The position numbers were made by a program, and so were the translations under genes. The notes below the pieces were generated by a model, which saw nothing but the letters and a program-made list of their open reading frames with translations, did no database searches and was not told the origin of the DNA. Source: JBAVVD01 sp049697115 (lineage in GTDB: Bacteria; Acidobacteriota; Aminicenantia; Aminicenantales; UBA4085). From it: a stretch of DNA of 64,000 nt. The stretch is from NCBI GenBank assembly GCA_049697115.1, contig JBAVVD010000021.1, forward strand, positions 146,694-210,693, given 5' to 3'. This document shows, in pieces, positions 17,455-24,380 of the stretch (positions are counted from its first letter, which is position 1; each line of letters starts with the position of its first letter).

Positions 17455-18120
17455 ATGCAGATCCGCGTGGGCAGATATTCCATCCTTCTCCTGATGCCTT
17501 TTTTTATTGCCATCTGCTCGTCCTCCCCCAGGGGAGTTATTATTTTGTGTGCCGGGGACAGCATTACGGCCGAGGCGTATCCCCATTTTCTGCAGAGGAT
17601 ATTGAATAAAGAAGGCTTCAGAGCCAGAGTGCTCAATTATGGTCGGAGCGGCAATACCTCAGGCGAATACCTGAGTTTTTTGGAGAAAAACAGAGACCGG
17701 ATGAAAGCGAAGCTTCCGGATTATATTCTTCTTCAGCTCGGCACGAATGATGTTCGGGCCGACCTCGACTTTACGCCTCTCGATGTGTTCAAGAGCAATA
17801 TGAGAAAGATCATCCGCATTTTCCGCGGATTCAGAAACAGGACAGGGAAAACGGCCGAGCTTTTCATGTCATCAATCCCACCTGTCCCGCAGAATACGCC
17901 TTTCCCCTTCACTCGGGAGTCTGTAGCCAGGGTCACCTCTGAGATCAATCCGGCGATTGAGGCCATCTGCCTTGAGGAAAAAGTTCATTTTGTTGACAAT
18001 TATGCTTTGTTTCTCAACGAACCCTCCCTTCTTCCCGGCGTGCATCCCTCAAGAGAGGGATATCTACGATTGGCGCAAAATTGGTTCCAATTCTTGAAGC
18101 CCTTTATGAAATTGCCCTAG
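17455..18120 (+). CDS. SGNH/GDSL-family lipase or esterase
   Basis: An N-terminal hydrophobic export signal ends near CSSSP. GDSIT (block I, Ser36) follows, then LLQLGTND (block III) and GVHPSREGY (block V His), which are the conserved SGNH hydrolase blocks. At 221 aa it is likely periplasmic and may deacylate lipids or carbohydrate esters. The start may be ATG 17455 or TTG 17449. A MITE-like element begins 18 bases after its stop. Confidence 0.85.
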   Translation: MQIRVGRYSILLLMPFFIAICSSSPRGVIILCAGDSITAEAYPHFLQRILNKEGFRARVLNYGRSGNTSGEYLSFLEKNRDRMKAKLPDYILLQLGTNDVRADLDFTPLDVFKSNMRKIIRIFRGFRNRTGKTAELFMSSIPPVPQNTPFPFTRESVARVTSEINPAIEAICLEEKVHFVDNYALFLNEPSLLPGVHPSREGYLRLAQNWFQFLKPFMKLP

Positions 18121-18137
18121 ACTAGAGCAGAGATATA

Positions 18138-18371
18138 CAGGACTTCCCCCAATTTTTTCATCTCAAATCATGAAAATCCGTTATATTTAAGAAGTTCAAG
18201 AAAGGACAAAGTGGAATATATGAACAGGCGCCTGGGTGGCACGGCGCGGGGCCCCCGCACGCCCGCAACGGAAGGGCCCCACTGGGGGATGGGTGGAGGT
18301 GAGGACGAGCGGGGTGGCGCTGGGACAGGACCCAGGTTTATATCAAGATGAAAAAATTGGGGGAACTTCTC
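18138..18371 (-). mobile_element. MITE-like element with 20-bp inverted ends and a 10-bp flanking repeat
   Basis: Perfect inverted ends TTCCCCCAATTTTTTCATCT (18144-18163) and their complement (18346-18365) bound a GC-rich, non-coding core. Six further bases outside each end lead to a direct repeat CAGAGATATA at 18128-18137 and 18372-18381, placed symmetrically like a target-site duplication. The core shares the GGCACGGCG, GAGGTGAGGACG and GACAGGACCC segments of the dispersed repeat family, in inverted orientation. The element supplies most of the 348 bases between the SGNH gene and the Hfq-like gene. Confidence 0.8.
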
Positions 18372-18468
18372 CAGAGATATATTCTTGTATTTTTTCAGGA
18401 GTAATGCTATCATTAAAATCAAAGTAAAAACTAACCTGAATTCTCAGCAGGAATCTTGGAGAAATTCT

Positions 18469-18810
18469 ATGAACAGGAAACTTATCAGGCCAAATTTCAC
18501 AGAGATAAAGGAGAAGTACAAGGGAGACTCGGCCAAACAGAAAAAGATTCATCCTCCCTTCGAAACGTTTGCCGAAAACTACTATTTTCTCAAGCAGATG
18601 AGCAAGAAGACTCCCATGGCGGTTGTCTTCAACGACGGCCAGGTTATAGAGGGATATATCGAGTGGTACGATCGAAATTGCATCAAGCTCAATAGAGAGA
18701 AGGCTCCCAATTTGCTCATTTACAAGAGCAGCATCAAATATCTCTACAAGCTCTCCGAAGGCAAAGAAACGCCAGAGGCATCGGAATATCCTGAAAAAAA
18801 AGAGAAATGA
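18469..18810 (+). CDS. hfq: Hfq-like Sm-fold RNA-binding protein
   Basis: Residues about 38-95 give an Sm-like core. YYFLKQMSKKTPMAVVF matches the N-terminal helix and first strand of Hfq. DGQVIEGYIEWYDRNCIKL matches the strand 2-3 signature, and IYKSSIKYLYKL replaces the usual YKHAISTI segment. It has extra basic N-terminal (about 35) and acidic C-terminal residues. The ATG at 18469 has GGAGA upstream. I infer an RNA chaperone for small RNAs, of the divergent type seen in Acidobacteria-like genomes. It overlaps pdxA by 4 bases (ATGA). Confidence 0.75.
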   Translation: MNRKLIRPNFTEIKEKYKGDSAKQKKIHPPFETFAENYYFLKQMSKKTPMAVVFNDGQVIEGYIEWYDRNCIKLNREKAPNLLIYKSSIKYLYKLSEGKETPEASEYPEKKEK

Positions 18811-19787
18811 ATATCCCTCAAATAGGGATTTCTCTGGGAGATCCTGGGGGTATCGGGCCAGAGATCGTCATCAAGGCTCTGGCCCAACAATCATCGCTGC
18901 CAAAGGCCCATTTCATTCTGTTCGGTTCTTCTCGTCTTCTCGAGGAAGAAAAGAGAGCCCTCGGAATTGAGCTGGATTATCAGGCCTTTGGCGAGAAAGG
19001 CAGCGCCGACCGCTTCTGGATTTCTCTTCATGAGATCAAGACTTCCCTTGATTCCATAAAAAAAGGTGAACCTTCAAGCCAGAACGGCCGGGCATCATTT
19101 CTTTTCTTTGAGGGGGCGGTCAAGGAAGCTCGAAGGGGGAGAGTGCATGCGATAGTCACGGCCCCTGTCTCGAAGCGGTCCTGGGGATTGGCAGGGATCA
19201 AATGGAGAGGCCACACAGATTATCTGGAGCACCTGTATCCTCAGGCGATTATGTCTTTCTGGTCAGAAGACATGAGGGTGGCTTTGCTCAGCCATCATCT
19301 GCCCTTAAAGAAAGCTCTGAAAAAGATAAAAAGAGAATATCTCCGCCAGTTTTTTCGGCGTTTACAGCAAAGTCTGGAAAATTTCAGCCAAGGGAAATAT
19401 CAAATCTTGGTTTCCGGATTGAATCCCCATGCCGGTGAGGAAGGTCTTCTGGGGGAGGAGGAAAAAAAAGAGATTGTCCCCGCTATCGAGGAGGCCCGAC
19501 AGGAGGGGATGAATATCAGCGGCCCGTTTCCACCAGATATTGTTTTTCGTTATGCACTTGGCCGCCCAGAGAACATCGTCGTTTCTCTTTATCACGACCA
19601 GGGGCTCATTGCCTTCAAGCTCAAATCGTTTGACACAGGGGTGAATGTGACCCTGGGCCTTCCTTTTATACGCACTTCTCCGGATCACGGCACGGCATTT
19701 GACATTGCCGGCAAAGGGGAAGCGAATCCTCAGAGCATGAAAGAGGCCATCACACTGGCTTATAAATTATCTTCTAAATCTCTTTAG
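18807..19787 (+). CDS. pdxA: 4-hydroxythreonine-4-phosphate dehydrogenase
   Basis: PdxA oxidises 4-phosphohydroxy-L-threonine in pyridoxal phosphate synthesis. GDPGGIGPEI, TAPVSK, GHTDYLE, YHDQGLIAFK and TSPDHGTAFDIAGKG are the conserved substrate, NAD and metal motifs. The 326-aa length is normal. It is coupled to the Hfq-like gene upstream. The 3' end overlaps the convergent smpB gene by 21 bases. Confidence 0.96.
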   Translation: MNIPQIGISLGDPGGIGPEIVIKALAQQSSLPKAHFILFGSSRLLEEEKRALGIELDYQAFGEKGSADRFWISLHEIKTSLDSIKKGEPSSQNGRASFLFFEGAVKEARRGRVHAIVTAPVSKRSWGLAGIKWRGHTDYLEHLYPQAIMSFWSEDMRVALLSHHLPLKKALKKIKREYLRQFFRRLQQSLENFSQGKYQILVSGLNPHAGEEGLLGEEEKKEIVPAIEEARQEGMNISGPFPPDIVFRYALGRPENIVVSLYHDQGLIAFKLKSFDTGVNVTLGLPFIRTSPDHGTAFDIAGKGEANPQSMKEAITLAYKLSSKSL

Positions 19788-20219
19788 TTCAGCCCGCAAT
19801 TCCCGTTCGCGGTCCCTTTCCTTAATCACCTCTCTTTTCTGGTAGACTTTTTTGCCTTTAGCCAGGGAAACCTCAATTTTAATTTTACCGCTGTCGTTTA
19901 AAATGACCTTGGTGGGAACCAGCGTGAAGCCTTTTTCCTTGATTTTTCCGGTCAGACGCTTTATTTCCTGGCGATGGAGAAGAAGTTTTTTCGGCCTCAA
20001 TGGGTCATGATTGAAACGGTTGGCCGCTTCATACGGGCTGATATGGCAATTCATGAGAAAGACTTCGCCGCTTTTGATTTCAGCGTAGCTCTCTTTCAGA
20101 CTGATCTTTCCTTCCCTGATAGATTTCACTTCGCTTCCCTGCAGAGAGATTCCGGCCTCGAAGCTTTCCGCGATTTCATAATTGAAATAGGCTTTTTTAT
20201 TTGTGGCAATGGTTTTCAT
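19767..20219 (-). CDS. smpB: SsrA-binding protein SmpB
   Basis: SmpB escorts tmRNA to stalled ribosomes. The N-terminus (ATNKKAYFNYEIAESFEAGI, then LQGSEVKSIREGK) and the core (AYFNYE, HISPYEAANRFNHDPLRPKKLLLH, KIEVSLAKGKK) are diagnostic. The basic C-terminal tail ends RERELRAELKRFRR. It is 150 aa. No tmRNA gene is visible nearby. It is transcribed towards pdxA. Confidence 0.97.
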   Translation of the reverse strand: MKTIATNKKAYFNYEIAESFEAGISLQGSEVKSIREGKISLKESYAEIKSGEVFLMNCHISPYEAANRFNHDPLRPKKLLLHRQEIKRLTGKIKEKGFTLVPTKVILNDSGKIKIEVSLAKGKKVYQKREVIKERDRERELRAELKRFRR

Positions 20220-20231
20220 GCCGAAATGTCC

Positions 20232-21476
20232 TTATGATTTGACGTGCACCCGGATGAGGCTGATATGCTTTTTGCTCATTTTTTCTACGATAAACTTATG
20301 TCCCCGATAATTCAAAACGTCTTTTTCATGAGGGATCTTCCCGAATTCGTAAAGGAGGAATCCGGCTAGAGTCGTATACCCGCTCTTTTCAGGAAGTTTG
20401 AGCAGCAGCCGGTAGTTGATGTCTTTGATGGAAGTGGAACCTTTGATGATAAAGACTCCATGTTCCACCTCGCTGAACCATTCTTCTTTATCGTCATATT
20501 CATCCCGAATATCCCCGACGATTTCTTCGATGATATCTTCCAGCGTGACGATCCCTTCCATATTGCCGAATTCATCCACGACAAAGGCCAGATGAACGGC
20601 ATTCTCCTGCATCTGGACCAGGACGTTCTCCAGGGAGGAGGATTCAGGCACAAAGAACGGGCTGCGCAGGAATTGGCTGAGATTGAATTCTTTGTTATCA
20701 ATGAGATAAGGGATTAAGTCTTTGGCATGGATCAGGCCTTCGATCTGGTCGAGCCGTCCTTTGTAGACGGGATATCTGGAAAAACCGTCTTTGAGGACAA
20801 TATCCAAAATTTGTTTATTGGATGCGCTCAATTCGATGGCTTTGATTTGAGGCCGCGGCGTCATGATTTCTTTGATCGGCCGGGAAGCGATATCCAGGAT
20901 TTCGGTGAGCATCTTTTTTCTGAGGGTGGAAAGGCCTTTTATGCCCGAGCTGATGAGGATCTTGGTTTCTTCCTTGGTGAGCGCCTTGGATATACCGGCC
21001 AGTTGATTTTGAGAGCTGCGAAAAAGCAGTCCGGACAAGAAGGTGAAAGCTTTGACCAATGGATAAAAGAGGACGACCAGAAAGCGAATGGGATGCACAA
21101 ATAAAAAAGAGATCTTTAAAGGATTATGTGCCGCATAGATCTTGGGATTAATTTCCGAGAAGAAAAGAATGAAAAGGGTTGTGGCTATCGTGGCCAGGAA
21201 CACGGCCTGTTCTTTATCCGGGATTAGAGAAACAAAGATGTATGTGGCCACAGAAGCGGCGGATACATTCACCAGAGTGTTTCCGATAAGAATGGTCGTC
21301 AAAAAGTCTTCAATCTTGGCCAGGACTTTCCTCACATGCTTGGCCCTTTTTGAGCCTTTCTTTTCCAGATAGTCGAGAGTGAAGGGATTGGCTGCGATGT
21401 AAGCGGTTTCTGAGGATGAGAAAAAAGCGCTGAGCAGGATAAAAAGAAAAAAGAGGAGAAGCGCAGATACACGCAT
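20232..21476 (-). CDS. CorC/HlyC-family transporter with DUF21 and CBS domains
   Basis: Four hydrophobic segments form an N-terminal DUF21 (CNNM) domain (about 1-175). A CBS pair follows (IMTPRPQIKAIEL ... GIVTLEDIIEEIVGDI), then a C-terminal CorC_HlyC domain (about 335-410). At 414 aa this matches the hemolysin-C-like family linked to magnesium/cobalt efflux or membrane homeostasis. It lies 12 bases upstream of smpB on the minus strand and may be cotranscribed with it. The transported ion is not evident. Confidence 0.9.
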   Translation of the reverse strand: MRVSALLLFFLFILLSAFFSSSETAYIAANPFTLDYLEKKGSKRAKHVRKVLAKIEDFLTTILIGNTLVNVSAASVATYIFVSLIPDKEQAVFLATIATTLFILFFSEINPKIYAAHNPLKISFLFVHPIRFLVVLFYPLVKAFTFLSGLLFRSSQNQLAGISKALTKEETKILISSGIKGLSTLRKKMLTEILDIASRPIKEIMTPRPQIKAIELSASNKQILDIVLKDGFSRYPVYKGRLDQIEGLIHAKDLIPYLIDNKEFNLSQFLRSPFFVPESSSLENVLVQMQENAVHLAFVVDEFGNMEGIVTLEDIIEEIVGDIRDEYDDKEEWFSEVEHGVFIIKGSTSIKDINYRLLLKLPEKSGYTTLAGFLLYEFGKIPHEKDVLNYRGHKFIVEKMSKKHISLIRVHVKS

Positions 21477-21487
21477 TGCGGTGAAGG

Positions 21488-22006
21488 TTAGCTTTCTAAA
21501 CCGGGATTATTATTTCTATACCAGACCGAGAGGAAGTTGAATATTTTACGTTCAATTTTTAAGGAGGGGATTGAGGAGGCTTCCGAGAGCTCGGAGACAA
21601 TGAGTTCTTTTGCCTTTTCCATCATTTTTTTCTCTCGGAAAGAAAGGGGTTTGAGAAGGCTGAGGTAGTAGAGGCTTTTGAGGACTGAGACCATGTCATA
21701 GATGGTCCCGGACTTCATCAAATTGACGTGCTCCTTGTACCGGCCTTTCCAGTTCATGGAGACTTCCACTTCTCCGCTTTTTATGTAATCAAAGATCGCT
21801 TTGATGGACTCCTCGGAAATGGGCTTTCTGATGCCGATTTCATCGGCATTCGTGGAAGGAACCAAGACCAGAGTATTGTTCGCTAAGATTCTCAAACGAT
21901 AAAAGATAAAACTTTCCCCGTTGTATGACTCTTCCTGAATGTTCTCAATTATACCCATTCCTTGATTGGGATAAACGACTCTATCGCCAATCTTGAATAA
22001 ATCCAT
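21488..22006 (-). CDS. CarD-like transcriptional regulator
   Basis: The N-terminal RNA-polymerase-interacting domain (FKIGDRVVYPNQGMGIIENI, LVPSTNADEIGIRKPI) and the helical C-terminal DNA-binding domain (WKGRYKEHVNLMKSG) match CarD/CdnL. These proteins stabilise open complexes, often at rRNA promoters. I choose ATG 22006, giving 172 aa, because earlier in-frame ATGs lie within a repeat element and give an unlikely Arg-rich leader. No strong ribosome site is seen. It is transcribed towards the CorC gene, 11 bases away. Confidence 0.88.
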   Translation of the reverse strand: MDLFKIGDRVVYPNQGMGIIENIQEESYNGESFIFYRLRILANNTLVLVPSTNADEIGIRKPISEESIKAIFDYIKSGEVEVSMNWKGRYKEHVNLMKSGTIYDMVSVLKSLYYLSLLKPLSFREKKMMEKAKELIVSELSEASSIPSLKIERKIFNFLSVWYRNNNPGLES

Positions 22007-22056
22007 GTGTTTCTTATTATATGGATTTGGGCGCCAAGAGTCAAATAAAAGATGGA

Positions 22057-22252
22057 CCCGGGTAGCATCTCTATTTCTGTGATGGGGGCGATCGTCGAGG
22101 GAGGGTGGCACGGCGGAGGGGCTCCCCGCCCGCCCGGAGCCTCACGGCCCTTCGATCATTCCTTATCTTGCATTCTCCAGGAGCGGAGGTGAGGACGGAC
22201 GGGGGGGAACCGTGACAGGACCCTATTTCAAATCTGAGTCATCACCGAAACG
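22057..22252 (-). repeat. Dispersed GC-rich intergenic repeat, long copy (inverted)
   Basis: Read on the minus strand it matches the copy at 53974-54170 almost end to end: TTTCGGTGA, AGGGTCCTGTCACGG, CTCACCTCCGCTCCTG, GATCGAAGGGCCGTGAGGCT, the GGCTCC...GGAGCC hairpin, then the ACAGAAATAGAGATGCTACC tail. It is non-coding and lies directly upstream of the carD-like gene, so it may overlap that gene's promoter or leader. Confidence 0.85.
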
Positions 22253-22389
22253 GAGGTGCTTCCATGGACCCGTACGCATCTCCAAAACCGTGAAAAATAT
22301 ACGGGCATTTGGCTAGGAGTTGCAGGGAAGAAGGACGCATGAAGGATGTGGCGGCATGCTTCCCTGACCTGAGGGTAGGGAGCGGGGAT
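22253..22389. other. Intergenic stretch with no recognised feature
   Basis: This is about 137 bases between the repeat and the Fis-like gene. It has purine-rich tracts and a short inverted match around GCATG near 22338-22360. I compared it mentally with cyclic-di-GMP and other riboswitch patterns and saw no convincing match. Confidence 0.4.
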
Positions 22390-22623
22390 TCACACAGAAG
22401 AGGACTCAGAGTGAATTTTAATATTGTATTTATGAATTTTATTGTAAAGCGTCGTCCGTGAGATGTTCAGGATTTTGGCGGTTTCGCTGATGTTATAATA
22501 TGTCAGTTCGAGCACATAATGGATATATTTCTGGATTAAATTTTCCAGAGTGGGGAGGGGTTGAGAATTGACGGGAAGCGGATCTGTATGAGTGTCGAAC
22601 AGGTGATGGAGATAATCGGCCAT
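22390..22623 (-). CDS. Small Fis-type helix-turn-helix protein
   Basis: A 77-aa protein starting MADYLHHLF has a C-terminal Fis/HTH_8 motif: LIQKYIHYVLELTYYNISET, then AKILNISRTTLYNKIHKY. This is the arrangement of Fis and of NtrC-type C-terminal domains, but with no ATPase domain. The AAAGGAA upstream of ATG 22623 supports this start. It lies one base after the next minus-strand gene upstream, so the two form an operon. It may act as a nucleoid-associated or local regulator. Confidence 0.78.
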   Translation of the reverse strand: MADYLHHLFDTHTDPLPVNSQPLPTLENLIQKYIHYVLELTYYNISETAKILNISRTTLYNKIHKYNIKIHSESSSV

Positions 22624-22624
22624 C

Positions 22625-23200
22625 TTATTTTCCTTTAACTCTATTGATATTTCGATAATTATTGGAGACGACATAAGAAAGAGCAAGATTAGAGGCGATG
22701 CTGAGAGCCCAGGCCAGAGGCTTGTTTTTCTTATAGAGATTTTTCATGTTGTAGTAAGAGAAAGCCGTCAAACCGATTTTTACGGCGGCGAAGACATAAG
22801 AGTTTTTAATAAAAGGCTTCATGAGAGGGTTGCCTTCTTGAAGGCCGGGATATTTAAGGGCTTCTGTGGTGGATAAATAATCAGCGACGTTGAGAGCGAT
22901 GAGAGAGATCATGGAGACATCATAAAGGGAGTCGCTGAATTTTCCGATTCGAACCTCTTGGTTGATGTATTTGTGCGCGCTGAGGTTAATAACGGGTTTA
23001 TTCAGATTCAGATTCATCTGGGTGCTGGCGGGCTGCTTTTCTGGTATGAGCAGGAGATCGAGGCTGGAAAGCGGGTTGATAGATTGAGAGCCAATGGCTG
23101 TGTTAACGATAATCGCTTCAGCGCCGGACCCAAAGAGCGGAACAGAGGAGATGATGACAAGAGAAATCAATGAGATTATTAGGGATTTTATTTTTTTCAT
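22625..23200 (-). CDS. Secreted/membrane protein, DUF5658-like
   Basis: A signal peptide (MKKIKSLIISLISLVIISSV) is followed by a spacer with INPLSSLDLL. About three C-terminal hydrophobic segments carry NVADYLSTTEAL, GLQEGNPLMKPFI and FAAVKIGLTAFSYYN. The Asp-x-x-x-Thr ... Glu-x-Asn-Pro-Leu pattern and following Lys recall DUF5658 proteins, whose role is unknown. GGAGG lies upstream of ATG 23200. It is cotranscribed with the small Fis-type gene. Confidence 0.65.
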   Translation of the reverse strand: MKKIKSLIISLISLVIISSVPLFGSGAEAIIVNTAIGSQSINPLSSLDLLLIPEKQPASTQMNLNLNKPVINLSAHKYINQEVRIGKFSDSLYDVSMISLIALNVADYLSTTEALKYPGLQEGNPLMKPFIKNSYVFAAVKIGLTAFSYYNMKNLYKKNKPLAWALSIASNLALSYVVSNNYRNINRVKGK

Positions 23201-23505
23201 TGCCTCGCCTCCGTTTTTTCTCATTTCGAATAAATAACAAGCAAATAATATGCCAATATATTATTATAGTCGTAATTAGTTGATATTAAATATATTAAGA
23301 AACTTCGGCACGGCGATTATTATGTATTAAGAATGTATCATAAATGGACATGACAATATAAACATGATTTAACTTGCTGTAATTAAAGTAATTAATACAA
23401 TGTTGAAAAAGTGTTCAATTAATGGGCATTTAATCCGCAGTCCCGAGAATTAGAGGAAGAGAGCGAAGCGAACTCTGAAAAGGATCTCTCCTTCCAAAGA
23501 ACGGT
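23201..23505. other. AT-rich intergenic region upstream of rpmH
   Basis: About 230 bases from 23225 are markedly AT-rich (for example ATATATTATTATAG and AATTAAAGTAATTAATAC). They sit where the chromosome origin often lies, between dnaA and rpmH. I found no TTATCCACA-type DnaA boxes and no dnaA gene, so an origin is possible by position only. It likely also holds the divergent promoters for rpmH and the minus-strand operon. Confidence 0.35.
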
Positions 23506-23604
23506 TAGGGGGCTCATTGGGGGAGGGAGGGAGTGAGGACGTGCGGGATTATCCCGTGATTGAATCCGGTTTTATGGGCGGATGAAAAAATTGAGGGAGC
23601 TTCT
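23506..23604 (-). repeat. Degenerate half-copy of the MITE-like repeat
   Basis: GGGGGAGGGAGGGAGTGAGGACG, followed about 45 bases later by GATGAAAAAATTGAGGGAGC, parallels the right half of the element at 18138-18371, including its inverted end with two changes. I see no matching left end upstream. It ends about 70 bases before rpmH. Confidence 0.55.
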
Positions 23605-23672
23605 GAAGAATTCCAGCTTGACAGATAAAAGCGGCTTTATTAACATACTTACCTTAAAGGCGTGAGATCACA

Positions 23673-23807
23673 ATGAAGAGAACGTTTCAACCAAATAACA
23701 GAAAGAGAAGAAAAAACCACGGCTTTTTGGTGAGGATGAGCTCAAAGGGGGGCCAAAGAGTTATCAAGAGAAGGAGACAGAAAGGAAGAAAGCGTCTTTC
23801 TGTTTAA
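23673..23807 (+). CDS. rpmH: 50S ribosomal protein L34
   Basis: A 44-aa Arg/Lys-rich protein: MKRTFQPNNRKRRKNHGFLV, then MSSKGGQRVIKRRRQKGRKR and the LSV end. This is the invariant L34 pattern. The TAA overlaps the rnpA start as TAATG. It begins the widely conserved rpmH-rnpA-yidD-yidC-jag-mnmE-mnmG series found near bacterial origins. Confidence 0.98.
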   Translation: MKRTFQPNNRKRRKNHGFLVRMSSKGGQRVIKRRRQKGRKRLSV

Positions 23808-24154
23808 TGTTAGAGACCTTAAGTCCTCGAGAGAGGATAACAAAGAAAAAAGATTTTTCAGCCATATATAAAAAAGGCCGTTGGTACAGAGGATATTATT
23901 TTCATCTTGTTTGTCTCCCCAACAGCTTAGCCTTTTCCAGGATGGCTGTCGTCGCCAGTAAAAAGGTCGGGAATGCGGTTACGAGAAGCAGAATAAAAAG
24001 AGTCATTAGAGAGTTATTTAGAAGGAATAAGGAATTGCTCACGTCACCCCTTGATATTATTTTCATTGCCAAAAAAAATATTCAGAACTCCGACTGGGAA
24101 AAAGTCCGTGATCAGTATTTTTCTGTTATTCAGGCGATCTCTTTGAAGAAATAA
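23807..24154 (+). CDS. rnpA: Ribonuclease P protein component
   Basis: RnpA is the protein cofactor of RNase P, which matures tRNA 5' ends. SPRERITKKKDFSAIYKKGR, the RNR-like box VGNAVTRSRIKRVIRELFR and the following PLDIIFIAKK are diagnostic. It is 115 aa. The start codon overlaps the rpmH stop (TAATG). Confidence 0.96.
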   Translation: MLETLSPRERITKKKDFSAIYKKGRWYRGYYFHLVCLPNSLAFSRMAVVASKKVGNAVTRSRIKRVIRELFRRNKELLTSPLDIIFIAKKNIQNSDWEKVRDQYFSVIQAISLKK

Positions 24155-24159
24155 TCCTT

Positions 24160-24369
24160 ATGGGAAAAGGTATTCTTTTTTTAATCAGCTGCTATAAATT
24201 ATATGTCTCTCCTGTCCTTGGCAGTCATTGCCGGTTTTATCCAACTTGCTCAGATTACACATATCAATCCATCGAGAAATATGGGCTGACCAAAGGTATC
24301 TATCTGGGGACTAAAAGACTGCTCAAATGCCATCCTTTTTGCGAAGGAGGATTTGACCCAATCCCCTGA
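24160..24369 (+). CDS. yidD: Membrane protein insertion efficiency factor YidD
   Basis: A 69-aa protein with the YidD signature: CYKLYVSPVLG, CRFYPTCSDYTYQSIEKYG, KRLLKCHPFCEGGFDPIP. It sits between rnpA and yidC as usual, with a 5-base gap after rnpA. YidD assists YidC-dependent insertion of inner-membrane proteins. Confidence 0.96.
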   Translation: MGKGILFLISCYKLYVSPVLGSHCRFYPTCSDYTYQSIEKYGLTKGIYLGTKRLLKCHPFCEGGFDPIP

Positions 24370-24380
24370 GAGGTCTGAAT

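Noticed and set aside
18236..18427. Plus-strand open frame of 63 codons
   Set aside because: It lies within the MITE-like element and encodes a Gly/Arg/Pro-rich product typical of GC-rich non-coding repeats.
22253..22389. Possible riboswitch (cyclic-di-GMP-like GGACGCA segment)
   Set aside because: The single short match lacks the remaining conserved core, and no fitting downstream gene is seen.
23201..23505. Confident oriC call
   Set aside because: Position and AT richness fit, but I find no DnaA boxes and no dnaA gene, so I report only an AT-rich intergenic region.
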